64,000 nt of DNA from Bacillota bacterium (lineage in GTDB: Bacteria > Bacillota > Clostridia > Lachnospirales > Lachnospiraceae): contig JAEZUM010000044.1 in NCBI GenBank assembly GCA_023421075.1, positions 42,085 to 106,084 of the forward strand, given 5' to 3'. The notes beneath the pieces were generated by a model. That model saw nothing but the letters and a program-made list of their open reading frames with translations. It did not search any database and had not been told where the DNA came from. The position numbers were made by a program, and so were the translations under genes. Below are positions 8,026 through 15,626 of the stretch, piece after piece (positions within the stretch are counted from its first letter, which is position 1; each line of letters starts with the position of its first letter).

Positions 8026-8610
8026 TTATATTCTGCAGGAGTATAAACCATGTTTGCTACAGTAGTAATAAAGTAACCCATGACCCATCCTACGAAGCTG
8101 CAGCTCTGCATTCTGCTCCGGATATAGTTTATTCATCAGAAGCTTATCACTGGTGCAGTAAGCAATAAAGGAGATATAATGCTCCTTACTCATCTCATGG
8201 TCCATACTCAAATACAGTCCTCCATCCAACTCTTCTATCTTAAGAGCATGTTCCTGCTCCTCCGTATTCAAAGGCAGATCCTCAAGGACCTTTCCACAAC
8301 AGGTTAATTCCAGCTTGCCGGTGCTCGTTATTATATTCCCGCAATCCGGACATACATAGAATTTAATTCGTTTCATATTACCTGAATCCTCCTCATTTGA
8401 GGTCATTTCTCCGGTAAGGATCTGTACGGGGCTTACGCCAAGAATTTGTGCCAAGACACGGATCATAGAGATATCCGGTGCACCAACACCTCTTTCCCAC
8501 TTTGATACTGCTTGCTCGCTGACATGGAGCTGTTCGGCAAGTATCTTCTGTGTCATATTTAATTCTTTTCTTAAGGCAGCGATCAATGCCCCCGTTCTAA
8601 CTGAATCCAT
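8026..8610 (-). CDS. XRE-type HTH regulator fused to a desulfoferrodoxin (superoxide-reductase-like) module
   Basis: 194 residues. Residues 6-66 form an XRE/Cro helix-turn-helix (MTQKILAEQLHVSEQAVSKW). After a short linker comes a desulforedoxin-type rubredoxin-like site with Cys87, Cys90 and Cys104-Cys105 (CPDCGN...CCGK). A superoxide-reductase domain follows, with all five iron ligands in place: His121, His138, His144, Cys184 and His187 (HEMSKEHYI, YCSKHGLY). The spacings H138-H144 (6) and C184-H187 (3) equal those of classical desulfoferrodoxin. The EKH motif of the enzyme reads QEH here, so the lid Glu and the catalytic Lys are gone. A metal-based redox sensor is therefore more likely than an enzyme. 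ATG 8610 follows GAGGTGAAGG. It is a single gene with its own terminator. Confidence 0.85.
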   Translation of the reverse strand: MDSVRTGALIAALRKELNMTQKILAEQLHVSEQAVSKWERGVGAPDISMIRVLAQILGVSPVQILTGEMTSNEEDSGNMKRIKFYVCPDCGNIITSTGKLELTCCGKVLEDLPLNTEEQEHALKIEELDGGLYLSMDHEMSKEHYISFIAYCTSDKLLMNKLYPEQNAELQLRRMGHGLLYYYCSKHGLYSCRI

Positions 8611-8679
8611 TTCCTTCACCTCACAGCAATAGTATATCAAGATTACAGGTTAATACAATCAACGCTCCGTTTAGTTTAA

Positions 8680-8720
8680 AAATACCTCAAACTCTTTTTG
8701 TTAAAAAGTTTAAGGTATTT
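8680..8720 (-). terminator. terminator of uridine kinase gene
   Basis: 14-base arms 8680-8693 and 8707-8720 pair with one G-U pair and, on the minus strand, run into TTTTTAAAC. It lies 18 bases beyond the udk stop. Confidence 0.7.
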
Positions 8721-8738
8721 ATCTTAGCTTCCTTTTAG

Positions 8739-9368
8739 TTATTCCGTTTCATCTTCCGCCAAAATCGCTTTAATCCGGTGGATCAACATTTCGATGGCTA
8801 CATCGTTCATACCGCCTCTCGGAATGATAATATCCGCATATTTCTTAAAAGGCTCCACAAATAATTCGTGCATGGGTTTCACTGTATTCGAGTACTGGGT
8901 GATAACTGATTCCAAGCTTCTTCCACGTTCGTTAACATCCCTAATAATACGTCTGATCAAGCGTTCATCTGCATCGGTATCCACAAATACCTTAATATCC
9001 ATCAGATCTCTCAGTTCGGCATTTTCATAAATCATAAAGCCTTCCACAATGATTACCTTCGCCGGGTTTACGCGAACCGTCTCATCCAGTCGATTATGAA
9101 CCACATAGGAGTATACCGGGCGATCGATGGGTTGGTACTGCTTTAAGAGCTTGATATCATTGATGAAGCGCTGCGTATCAAAGGCATTGGGATGGTCGTA
9201 GTTTAATTTCACTCTCTCCTCCAAGGGCAGTTCATCATGGGGTAGATAATAAAAATCATGACTTAACAGCTCCACACTATCCTTGAATGCTTCCTTTATA
9301 CGATTTGCCACTGTGGTTTTTCCGGAAGCGGAACCTCCTGATACACCGATCACAACAACATTTTTCAT
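8739..9368 (-). CDS. udk: uridine kinase
   Basis: A 209-residue cytosolic P-loop kinase of the uridine kinase / phosphoribulokinase family, which phosphorylates uridine and cytidine in pyrimidine salvage. The Walker A motif GGSASGKTT is at residues 10-18, DFYY follows near 41, NYDHPNAFD near 58-66 is the nucleoside-binding signature, and a RRIIRD lid motif is near 143. ATG 9368 gives the usual family N-terminus; a GTG at 9386 is possible and neither has a good ribosome site. A Uridine kinase in a classic operon often neighbours greA, which is not seen here. Confidence 0.9.
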   Translation of the reverse strand: MKNVVVIGVSGGSASGKTTVANRIKEAFKDSVELLSHDFYYLPHDELPLEERVKLNYDHPNAFDTQRFINDIKLLKQYQPIDRPVYSYVVHNRLDETVRVNPAKVIIVEGFMIYENAELRDLMDIKVFVDTDADERLIRRIIRDVNERGRSLESVITQYSNTVKPMHELFVEPFKKYADIIIPRGGMNDVAIEMLIHRIKAILAEDETE

Positions 9369-9589
9369 ACGTCTGCCCGGAATCACTTATCTATCGTGAT
9401 AAGCGATACCATATCCTTTCCAAAATAATCATTCTATGCACATTCTTCTCAGTTTCTCGAGCAGGCTGACAATACCTCCCAAAAAGAGGTTATCGAATGC
9501 TCTTCCTCACATAATTTTCGCTCTTATAATATCATAGAAAAGCATATTTTGTCTAATAGGATTTCATAGGAAAGGGTGATTTTATTCAA

Positions 9590-9625
9590 AGTGCCACAGA
9601 ATATCAATCAGATATCTGTGGCACT
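9590..9625. terminator. hairpin after the GMC oxidoreductase gene
   Basis: Arms 9590-9605 and 9611-9625 pair over 15 bases with a single bulged A and a 5-base loop, 8 bases beyond the stop codon at 9633. The T-run on the minus strand is weak. Confidence 0.65.
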
Positions 9626-9632
9626 CAATTCT

Positions 9633-11342
9633 TTACTGAATAATAGCGAAGTATTTATCCCATATCTTATCAGCAGTTCTGGTGGCTAAAGCCTGTGTCG
9701 TGAGCGTTGGATTAGGTCCTCCGATTCCGTTGTTTAATACACTGTTATCGGCGATATACAGTCTTTTTACTTGATAAGCCTCACAATTTGTATCGGTTAC
9801 AAAGCCCATGCGCATGGTACTCATGATATGTATGTAGAGCTCAGGCGACCAGTTAGCACGAATAATGGTTCTTGCACCGGCGGCACGTAGAAGCTGCGCT
9901 GTATAGGTTGCCATTTGCTCTCTTTTTATCACATCTGACTCACTGGGTTGATAACGGAGCACCGGTATATAACCAAAATCGTCTTTTTGTACCGGATCAA
10001 GAACTACTTCATTGCTCTGATTTACTTCATCGTCAACGAAAATTAGGATGCTCAAGGATCTCTGATATTCTCTCATATAATCCTTCAGCTGTTCTCCACT
10101 CACAATTCCCTCGACATCCCAAGCATTCTGAGGATCTGCTGTACGAAGAGCGGTGTAGCCTTCTGTACTGGTGGCATAGGCAAGAGTAGACCAGAGAGCC
10201 GGGCTCATTCCCATCGTTATCATTACCCCGAGGCCGGGTATGTCTAGTCTTGCTGCAGCATTTTGACCCACATAGGGCTTAATATCCGATACTCCTAACA
10301 CATTCACTAAATCCTGCTCATTAAAAATCCCGGTTACCGTATCAAAATAGTGGTTTGTAAGACCTTTTCCTACCCAAGGGTTCTCCGGAAGCTTTGAATT
10401 CAACCATAACCTCGGTGTTTCGACAGCTCCTGCTGCCATCACGACAACCCTGGCATACAGTGTTGTAGACTCTCCGGTCCAGGTATTCTTATAGATTACA
10501 CCGACAGCATGCAATTCCTCTCCTATCCCATCTGTCAGTATATTCGTAACGAACGCATTGGGCCTGACTTCCGTATTTCCGGTTAATAAAGCTCTCGGAA
10601 TATAGCTGACGAGAGTAGAGCGTTTTGCAACCGCATCCACCGTCGGACCGATATGACAACCGTTCACGCAGTGTCCTCTTAAGGTACAGCCAACCGATTG
10701 ATTGTTTTGAAGATCAAAATCCGGATCCTTGATGGAGGGATTCACTCCGAGTATTGCATTGATTCCCTGACGGTAACAAGGTCCGGTTATATCACGTGAT
10801 GTCTCAAGCTTCCAACCGGCACGCTTCGCTCCATAATAGAACAGCTCCTCCTTCGGCGTAATCGGAGCCGGATGCACCGGCAGCTCAGCTTCTGCCCTCT
10901 CGTAATAGGGTATCAGCTCCTCATAACTGATAGGCCAATGATTGTTCACCGCCTTAGGAATTGCTCTTGGGGAATTTGCAAAATAATGAAGTGTCGTACC
11001 GCCAACTCCGCTGTTCTGCCAGGTTGCACCTCCCTTTCTTGTCCAAGGGGGAAGATTACGATTTGCAGGTCCCCAACGAAATTTGCCGGTAACCATATCA
11101 TTCATATCATTCTCCAGGTCAGTAAAGGATTTCTTCAGTATATCGATATTAAGATCCTCATAGCTGGAGCTGCCAGTTGCTCCGGGTTCCGCATTCGGAT
11201 TAGGCCACTTGGAATTGCCATACCAGGGTCCCGCCTCAAGCACAATGACCTTAACCCCCTTTTCAGCGAGCTCCTTCGCTACAACGGCTCCTCCTCCTCC
11301 TGCACCTATCACAATGACATCTGTATCATAATTCGCATTCAT
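9633..11342 (-). CDS. GMC-family FAD oxidoreductase with predicted 3Fe-4S site (gluconate/glucose dehydrogenase alpha-subunit type)
   Basis: 569 residues. The N-terminus carries the FAD-binding VIGAGGGGAVVAKELAEKG motif (res 11-29) and an acidic turn LEAG. The C-terminal GMC domain contains HIMSTMRMG and GGPNPTLTTQA with the active-site His and Asn. Cys219, Cys225 and Cys229 (C-x5-C-x3-C) match the spacing of the 3Fe-4S cluster ligands of bacterial FAD glucose dehydrogenase. There is no signal peptide. The gene follows its subunit-3-like partner by 14 bases, with AAAGGAG before the ATG. The family oxidises sugars, sugar acids or alcohols; the substrate and the electron acceptor here are unknown, because no cytochrome gene is present. 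Confidence 0.85.
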   Translation of the reverse strand: MNANYDTDVIVIGAGGGGAVVAKELAEKGVKVIVLEAGPWYGNSKWPNPNAEPGATGSSSYEDLNIDILKKSFTDLENDMNDMVTGKFRWGPANRNLPPWTRKGGATWQNSGVGGTTLHYFANSPRAIPKAVNNHWPISYEELIPYYERAEAELPVHPAPITPKEELFYYGAKRAGWKLETSRDITGPCYRQGINAILGVNPSIKDPDFDLQNNQSVGCTLRGHCVNGCHIGPTVDAVAKRSTLVSYIPRALLTGNTEVRPNAFVTNILTDGIGEELHAVGVIYKNTWTGESTTLYARVVVMAAGAVETPRLWLNSKLPENPWVGKGLTNHYFDTVTGIFNEQDLVNVLGVSDIKPYVGQNAAARLDIPGLGVMITMGMSPALWSTLAYATSTEGYTALRTADPQNAWDVEGIVSGEQLKDYMREYQRSLSILIFVDDEVNQSNEVVLDPVQKDDFGYIPVLRYQPSESDVIKREQMATYTAQLLRAAGARTIIRANWSPELYIHIMSTMRMGFVTDTNCEAYQVKRLYIADNSVLNNGIGGPNPTLTTQALATRTADKIWDKYFAIIQ

Positions 11343-11356
11343 CGAATTCTCCTTTC

Positions 11357-11923
11357 TTATCCCTCGACACTACTATCATCCAGCGTGATGTCCCTTAGAG
11401 CCCGATAACCCAGCGAAGGTCCTGGATATCCTACCTGAAGCCAACTAAGCGGCTTGAACTCCAGGACCCTTTCCTCAGGAGGATATAATCTTGTGGTTCC
11501 ATATCCGAACCACTCTGAATAATAACCCATGAGTGTATAGGAATCGAGCATCGAGATCACCGTCCTCCATAGTCCCGGATCAACCCCTGACACAATTGAT
11601 ATCATCTCCGGTGTCTGCGTCTCTTGCCGAAGCATTCCAAGCACACTGAGCCGTTCTATAGGAGAAAGCATGGCAAAGCTTATGGGTCCAAAATACCCCT
11701 GATCTCTTCTCCACAATACAGCTGCAGCATTCAGTATCTCTGCTGTTGGAATTGCCATTGGTACCGGGTAGTGATCCAGCTCATAAATCAAAAACTGATC
11801 CACCAGCTGATCCAATGCTCCGTAGTATTGTATCCGGCCATATTCCTGTGCCAGAGCGGGGGTCCTTGGGATAATCGCATCGACCAGTGCCTGATAAGTA
11901 TTTTGCATGAAATCATTAAGCAT
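11357..11923 (-). CDS. gluconate 2-dehydrogenase subunit 3-like protein
   Basis: 188 residues matching the gamma (subunit 3) family that forms a complex with GMC-type dehydrogenases and helps their maturation. The early helix ALVDAIIPRTPALA is the family's recognisable segment. Family members normally carry a twin-arginine signal that exports the complex; this one begins directly at the domain, with no such signal. ATG 11923 follows GGTGG; a GTG at 11935 is an alternative. The GMC catalytic gene follows after 14 bases, so the two form an operon. The complex is predicted to be cytosolic, which is unusual. Confidence 0.7.
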   Translation of the reverse strand: MLNDFMQNTYQALVDAIIPRTPALAQEYGRIQYYGALDQLVDQFLIYELDHYPVPMAIPTAEILNAAAVLWRRDQGYFGPISFAMLSPIERLSVLGMLRQETQTPEMISIVSGVDPGLWRTVISMLDSYTLMGYYSEWFGYGTTRLYPPEERVLEFKPLSWLQVGYPGPSLGYRALRDITLDDSSVEG

Positions 11924-12085
11924 CCAATCTACCACCTAACACATGTTTCTTCCTAATATAAATATGCCTATCCGCAAAGATATATAATAGAAGCAGACAA
12001 AAGAATCCGACTAACCTGCAAGACACCTGTTGTACCAGCTTCTCCGGTAATCGCTGGTGTCCTCACTTTGTTTTCGCTAAAATAA

Positions 12086-12123
12086 GCCCAACCAGAAGTA
12101 ATAGATCCGACTCATGGCTGGGC
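12086..12123 (-). terminator. terminator of the short-chain dehydrogenase gene
   Basis: 9-bp stem (12086-12094 with 12115-12123, one G-U pair) followed on the minus strand by TTATTTT. It separates the dehydrogenase gene from the GMC pair, whose promoter must lie between about 11936 and 12080. Confidence 0.6.
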
Positions 12124-12175
12124 ATTCAACTTGTATGAACTATGAATACAATTTATATTTAAATACAAAGCTTAA

Positions 12176-12964
12176 TTATATTAATCGTCTTTTTACAAAT
12201 GGAGCTTTCATCATTCTTAGGAGAGACTTAACATTCGTCAACCATACTATATGGGCGTCATTTTTTCGATTCGCTAAAATTCTGGGGATAAAAAAGGCTG
12301 CCACCGTCTCAGGACGGTCACCCAGATTATTGAAGATGAATTGAAAGCTTTTATCCTCCAATACAGGAGAAGCCTCACCCTCCGGTGTCTTCGTCATAAA
12401 ATCCGTGAGTACCATACCGGGAGATAATAAGCCCGCTGTCACCGATGTACCCTTTAGTTCCTTTGCAAGCCCCTTGGTAAAGTACGTTAATGCCCTCTTC
12501 GTGGTTCCATATAAAATCGTCTTAACCTGAATCATATCATTAGAGCCTAAGCCCTCCATATTCCAGATCTGCCCATACCCCTGAAGCAGCATGTGCCTCG
12601 CTGCGACCTGACTTCCGTAAATGACACCCTTCATATTGGTATCAATTACTGCATCGACATAAGAAGCTTCCGTATTATAAGAGAATTCATGCGGAACATT
12701 CTGCCCGGCATTATTCACCCAGATGTCGATTCCACCCCAATGCTTTGCCGCTACCTCCCATAGTGCCTCTACCTCACTGATGTCTCGGACATTGCACGGT
12801 ACATATTGGTAGCGGTCTTCATAAGGCTTCAGCTCCGATATCAGCTCCTCGGAGGGCCTCACTGCCCTTCCGGTAATTGTCACCTGACAACCCTTTTGTA
12901 AGAATTCCTTCGCCATAGATAGTCCAATTCCTCTGGTGCTTCCGGTAATAACGATCTTTTTCAT
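12176..12964 (-). CDS. short-chain dehydrogenase/reductase
   Basis: 262-residue Rossmann-fold NAD(P)-dependent oxidoreductase. The cofactor motif TGSTRGIGLSMA is at residues 7-18, NNAGQN near 87-92, and the catalytic YGTTK near 153-157. The segment before the Tyr (WNMEGLGSND) resembles the chlorophyll-b-reductase-like branch of the superfamily rather than the FabG branch, and the usual catalytic Ser is not at its standard place. The start has GGAGG upstream. The gene ends in its own terminator and is divergent from the rfbB-type gene. The substrate is unknown. Confidence 0.8.
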   Translation of the reverse strand: MKKIVITGSTRGIGLSMAKEFLQKGCQVTITGRAVRPSEELISELKPYEDRYQYVPCNVRDISEVEALWEVAAKHWGGIDIWVNNAGQNVPHEFSYNTEASYVDAVIDTNMKGVIYGSQVAARHMLLQGYGQIWNMEGLGSNDMIQVKTILYGTTKRALTYFTKGLAKELKGTSVTAGLLSPGMVLTDFMTKTPEGEASPVLEDKSFQFIFNNLGDRPETVAAFFIPRILANRKNDAHIVWLTNVKSLLRMMKAPFVKRRLI

Positions 12965-13067
12965 TCCTCTTTACCTCCTCCTTCCTCTATAACATTTACT
13001 ATATTTTACTATTTTTAACCTTCGATATCAAATAAAAAATATTTATATAATTATTTTAAAATGTATC

Positions 13068-13096
13068 TTGACTCTTACCTAACGTCACCTTCTAAA
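13068..13096 (+). promoter_or_regulatory. promoter of the dTDP-glucose dehydratase gene
   Basis: TTGACT (13068-13073), a 17-base spacer and TCTAAA (13091-13096), about 60 bases before the start codon. Confidence 0.5.
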
Positions 13097-13154
13097 ATGC
13101 AACCATAAGAAGCAAAACGGTTCGAAACCGTAAGGCAGAATGGAGGATTTTTAT

Positions 13155-14186
13155 ATGAAGACATATTTAATTACAGGAGGTGCCGGTTTTATCGGCTCTA
13201 ATTTCATTCACTATCTCATGGGAGGGAAGCAGAGAAGTCGATCAAGCAGTTCCGATTCTCACGAAGGGGAGACAATTAGAATTATCAACTTAGATAGCCT
13301 TGCTTACAGCGGGAATCGTAGCAGTGTAAGTTGCTATGAGGAGTATGACAATTATCGCTTCCTTCATGGTGATATCTGTGATGAAGAATTGGTCTCTACT
13401 CTCTTTTCAGAAGAGAACATTGATTACGTAATTCATTTTGCTGCTCAGACCCATGTGGACAGAAGCATTACCTCCCCCATGGAATTTGCAAGAACCAATG
13501 TACTCGGTACGCTGAATTTATTAAATGCAGCAAATGCTGCCTGGCAGGAAGTAGAACGAAATACGAAACGTTTTCTCTATGTTTCGACAGATGAGGTCTA
13601 TGGTGATCTGCCGGAGGAGGGCTACTTTACCGAAGCATCTCCGCTTCGCCCCAGAAATCCTTATGCCGCTAGTAAGGCAGGCGCCGATATGATGGTAAAG
13701 GCATTCTATGAGACTCATGGTCTTCCCATCCTCATCACCCGTTGTTCGAACAATTATGGTCCCCTTCAGTATCCGGAGAAGTTCCTGCCACTCTGTATCG
13801 AATGTTGTCTGCGCGGAAAGGAGATCCCCATATACGGAGATGGGAGCAATGTCAGAGACTGGCTCTACGTGGAGGACCACTGCAGGGCAATTGATCTTGT
13901 TCTGCAAAAAGGACAAATCGGAGAAGTCTATAATGTTGGTGGCCATAATGAGCGGTCGAATCTGGAATTTGTATCCACTCTGAGTAATATGATGACGAAG
14001 GAATTCCATCAGAAGGCTTCTCCGGTTCATTTTATCACCGACCGCAAGGGTCATGACAGAAGGTATGCCATTGACTCCACTAAGCTTCAGAGGGATCTCG
14101 GCTGGCAGCCGGCTACCGATTTCACGCAGGGGTTAAGAAACACGATCCGTTGGTATCTGGAACACAAAGATTTTCTGCAGCTGTAA
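13155..14186 (+). CDS. rfbB: dTDP-glucose 4,6-dehydratase
   Basis: 343-residue cytosolic extended SDR enzyme converting dTDP-glucose to dTDP-4-keto-6-deoxyglucose, the second step of dTDP-rhamnose synthesis. It shows TGGAGFIGSNF (res 7-17), the active-site motif STDEVYGDL (T-D-E) and YAASKAG with the catalytic Tyr and Lys. NYGPLQYPEK is a strong family marker. ATG 13155 follows GGAGG; the ATG at 13140 overlaps that ribosome site. The usual partners rfbA, rfbC and rfbD are absent, so it either supplements a distant cluster or feeds another deoxysugar route. Confidence 0.9.
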   Translation: MKTYLITGGAGFIGSNFIHYLMGGKQRSRSSSSDSHEGETIRIINLDSLAYSGNRSSVSCYEEYDNYRFLHGDICDEELVSTLFSEENIDYVIHFAAQTHVDRSITSPMEFARTNVLGTLNLLNAANAAWQEVERNTKRFLYVSTDEVYGDLPEEGYFTEASPLRPRNPYAASKAGADMMVKAFYETHGLPILITRCSNNYGPLQYPEKFLPLCIECCLRGKEIPIYGDGSNVRDWLYVEDHCRAIDLVLQKGQIGEVYNVGGHNERSNLEFVSTLSNMMTKEFHQKASPVHFITDRKGHDRRYAIDSTKLQRDLGWQPATDFTQGLRNTIRWYLEHKDFLQL

Positions 14187-14195
14187 ATGTATCTA

Positions 14196-14204
14196 TGTTA
14201 TAAT
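14196..14204 (+). promoter_or_regulatory. extended -10 promoter of the MerR-methyltransferase gene
   Basis: TGTTATAAT is an extended -10 element, 82 bases before the start codon. No clear -35 is seen. Confidence 0.45.
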
Positions 14205-14285
14205 GATACCTAAGTGATCAAGCCACATCATTTCGCAACCAATTCTAAAATAAAATAATATTCACAGAGAAAGGGATGTATAGCG

Positions 14286-15473
14286 ATGCAGGATAAAAGT
14301 ATCTACTCTACCGGAGAGTTCGCAAAACGTGCCAATGTATCCGTACGAACCATTCGTTATTATGACGACAAAGGCTTACTCAAGCCTTCAGAAGTAAAAG
14401 AATCCGGTTATCGCTATTATACCGATCTTGATTTTGTTAAACTTCAGCGAATCATTGTACTGAAGCGACTGGGGTTTTCTCTCGAGGATATTGCAGAGAT
14501 TTCTGCCAGGGATAAAGACAGTAATTTTATACGAGAATCCTTCGGACTCCAACTGGACTTAATTCAGAATAAACTAGCCGAACTTCAACAGATGGAGCAG
14601 ACGATAACGCAAGCCAAAGACGCTATCACCAACTCCGGTGAGCCTGACTGGACGAAGTTGATTGGTCTAATTCATTTGCTTAAAATGGAAGAAACCTTAG
14701 TGGAGCAATATAAGAATTCCAATAATGTGGCTGCAAGAATTAACCTACATAAGAAATATTCCTTAAGTTCTCAGGGATGGTTTCGCTGGATTTTTGAGTT
14801 ATTGCCGATCAGAGAGAATATGCGTATCCTTGAAGTTGGCTGTGGTAACGGCCAGCTATGGAAGGATAATCCGGACCGGCTACCGCCAAATGTCCATGTC
14901 ACCCTGTCGGATATCTCCTCCGGTATGCTTCGAAATGCACAGGAGAATCTGAAAGACCTGGAGCAGAACTTTCATTTTGAATGCTTTGACCTTCAGAGTA
15001 TTCCCTATGAGGATCAGACCTTTGATCTGGTCATCGCCAATCATGTTCTATTTTACGCAAAAGACAGGGACCAAGCACTTCAAGAGCTTTCCCGTGTCCT
15101 GAAAAAGGGAGGGCAGCTATGCTGCAGTACCTATGGTAAGCAGCATATGAAGGAAATCGAACTCCTCGTGAAGGAATATGACGAGAGGATTGCCTTATCC
15201 GAAGTAAAGCTCTTTGATATCTTTGGCCTGGACTATGGTCAGGCGGAGTTATCCCGTTATTTTACCACGTCAGAAAAATACATCTATGACGATACGCTTC
15301 GTGTCACAGAGCTAACCCCTCTTGCTGATTATATATATTCCTGCCACGGCAACCAAAGACAGCTGCTACTCGGAAGGCAAGAGGACTTCGAACGATTTCT
15401 GAAACAAAAGCTGGGTCAAGACGGCCTTCGTATCACAAAGGATGCCGGAGTATTTCTTTGCACAAAGGGATAA
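14286..15473 (+). CDS. MerR-type regulator fused to a SAM-dependent methyltransferase
   Basis: 395 residues in two parts. Residues 6-75 are a MerR winged helix (YSTGEFAKRANVSVRTIRYY...GYRYY), followed by a helical dimerisation stretch to about 135. Residues 170-395 form a class I methyltransferase with the SAM motif ILEVGCGNGQLW near 180-191, LSDISSGML near 207-215 and LKKGGQLCCSTYG near 275. The methyltransferase occupies the position of the effector-binding domain in other MerR proteins. The gene stands alone with its own promoter. Whether the domain methylates something or senses SAM or a substrate cannot be told. The fusion is unbroken, with no frameshift. Confidence 0.85.
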   Translation: MQDKSIYSTGEFAKRANVSVRTIRYYDDKGLLKPSEVKESGYRYYTDLDFVKLQRIIVLKRLGFSLEDIAEISARDKDSNFIRESFGLQLDLIQNKLAELQQMEQTITQAKDAITNSGEPDWTKLIGLIHLLKMEETLVEQYKNSNNVAARINLHKKYSLSSQGWFRWIFELLPIRENMRILEVGCGNGQLWKDNPDRLPPNVHVTLSDISSGMLRNAQENLKDLEQNFHFECFDLQSIPYEDQTFDLVIANHVLFYAKDRDQALQELSRVLKKGGQLCCSTYGKQHMKEIELLVKEYDERIALSEVKLFDIFGLDYGQAELSRYFTTSEKYIYDDTLRVTELTPLADYIYSCHGNQRQLLLGRQEDFERFLKQKLGQDGLRITKDAGVFLCTKG

Positions 15474-15539
15474 AATTCGTTGCATTATATCATTCTATAA
15501 TAGATCTCCTTAAATTTTTCGACAACCAAAAAGATATTC

Positions 15540-15597
15540 TTGATTTGTCCGATTTTAAGTGATATACTGTCAACGTATACGAAGACAAATGTCTTCG
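15540..15597 (+). promoter_or_regulatory. promoter and leader hairpin of the ABC importer receptor gene
   Basis: TTGATT (15540-15545), 17 bases, TATACT (15563-15568). A perfect 7-bp hairpin (15580-15586 with 15591-15597, AAAT loop) begins close to the expected transcription start and may stabilise the 5' end of the mRNA. Confidence 0.6.
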
Positions 15598-15626
15598 GTG
15601 TGAAGACGAAGAGAGGAGTTCAAATT

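Noticed and set aside
7917..8168. 83-codon plus-strand frame overlapping the HTH-desulfoferrodoxin terminator and 3' end
   Set aside because: It runs through the terminator stems and is antisense to conserved metal-ligand codons.
10872..11408. 178-codon plus-strand frame opposite the GMC gene
   Set aside because: Antisense to a clearly conserved enzyme; no domain and no ribosome site.
11936..12080. Short GTG-started frame (about 33 codons) on the minus strand before the subunit-3 gene
   Set aside because: No ribosome site and no recognisable motif; more likely promoter and leader DNA.
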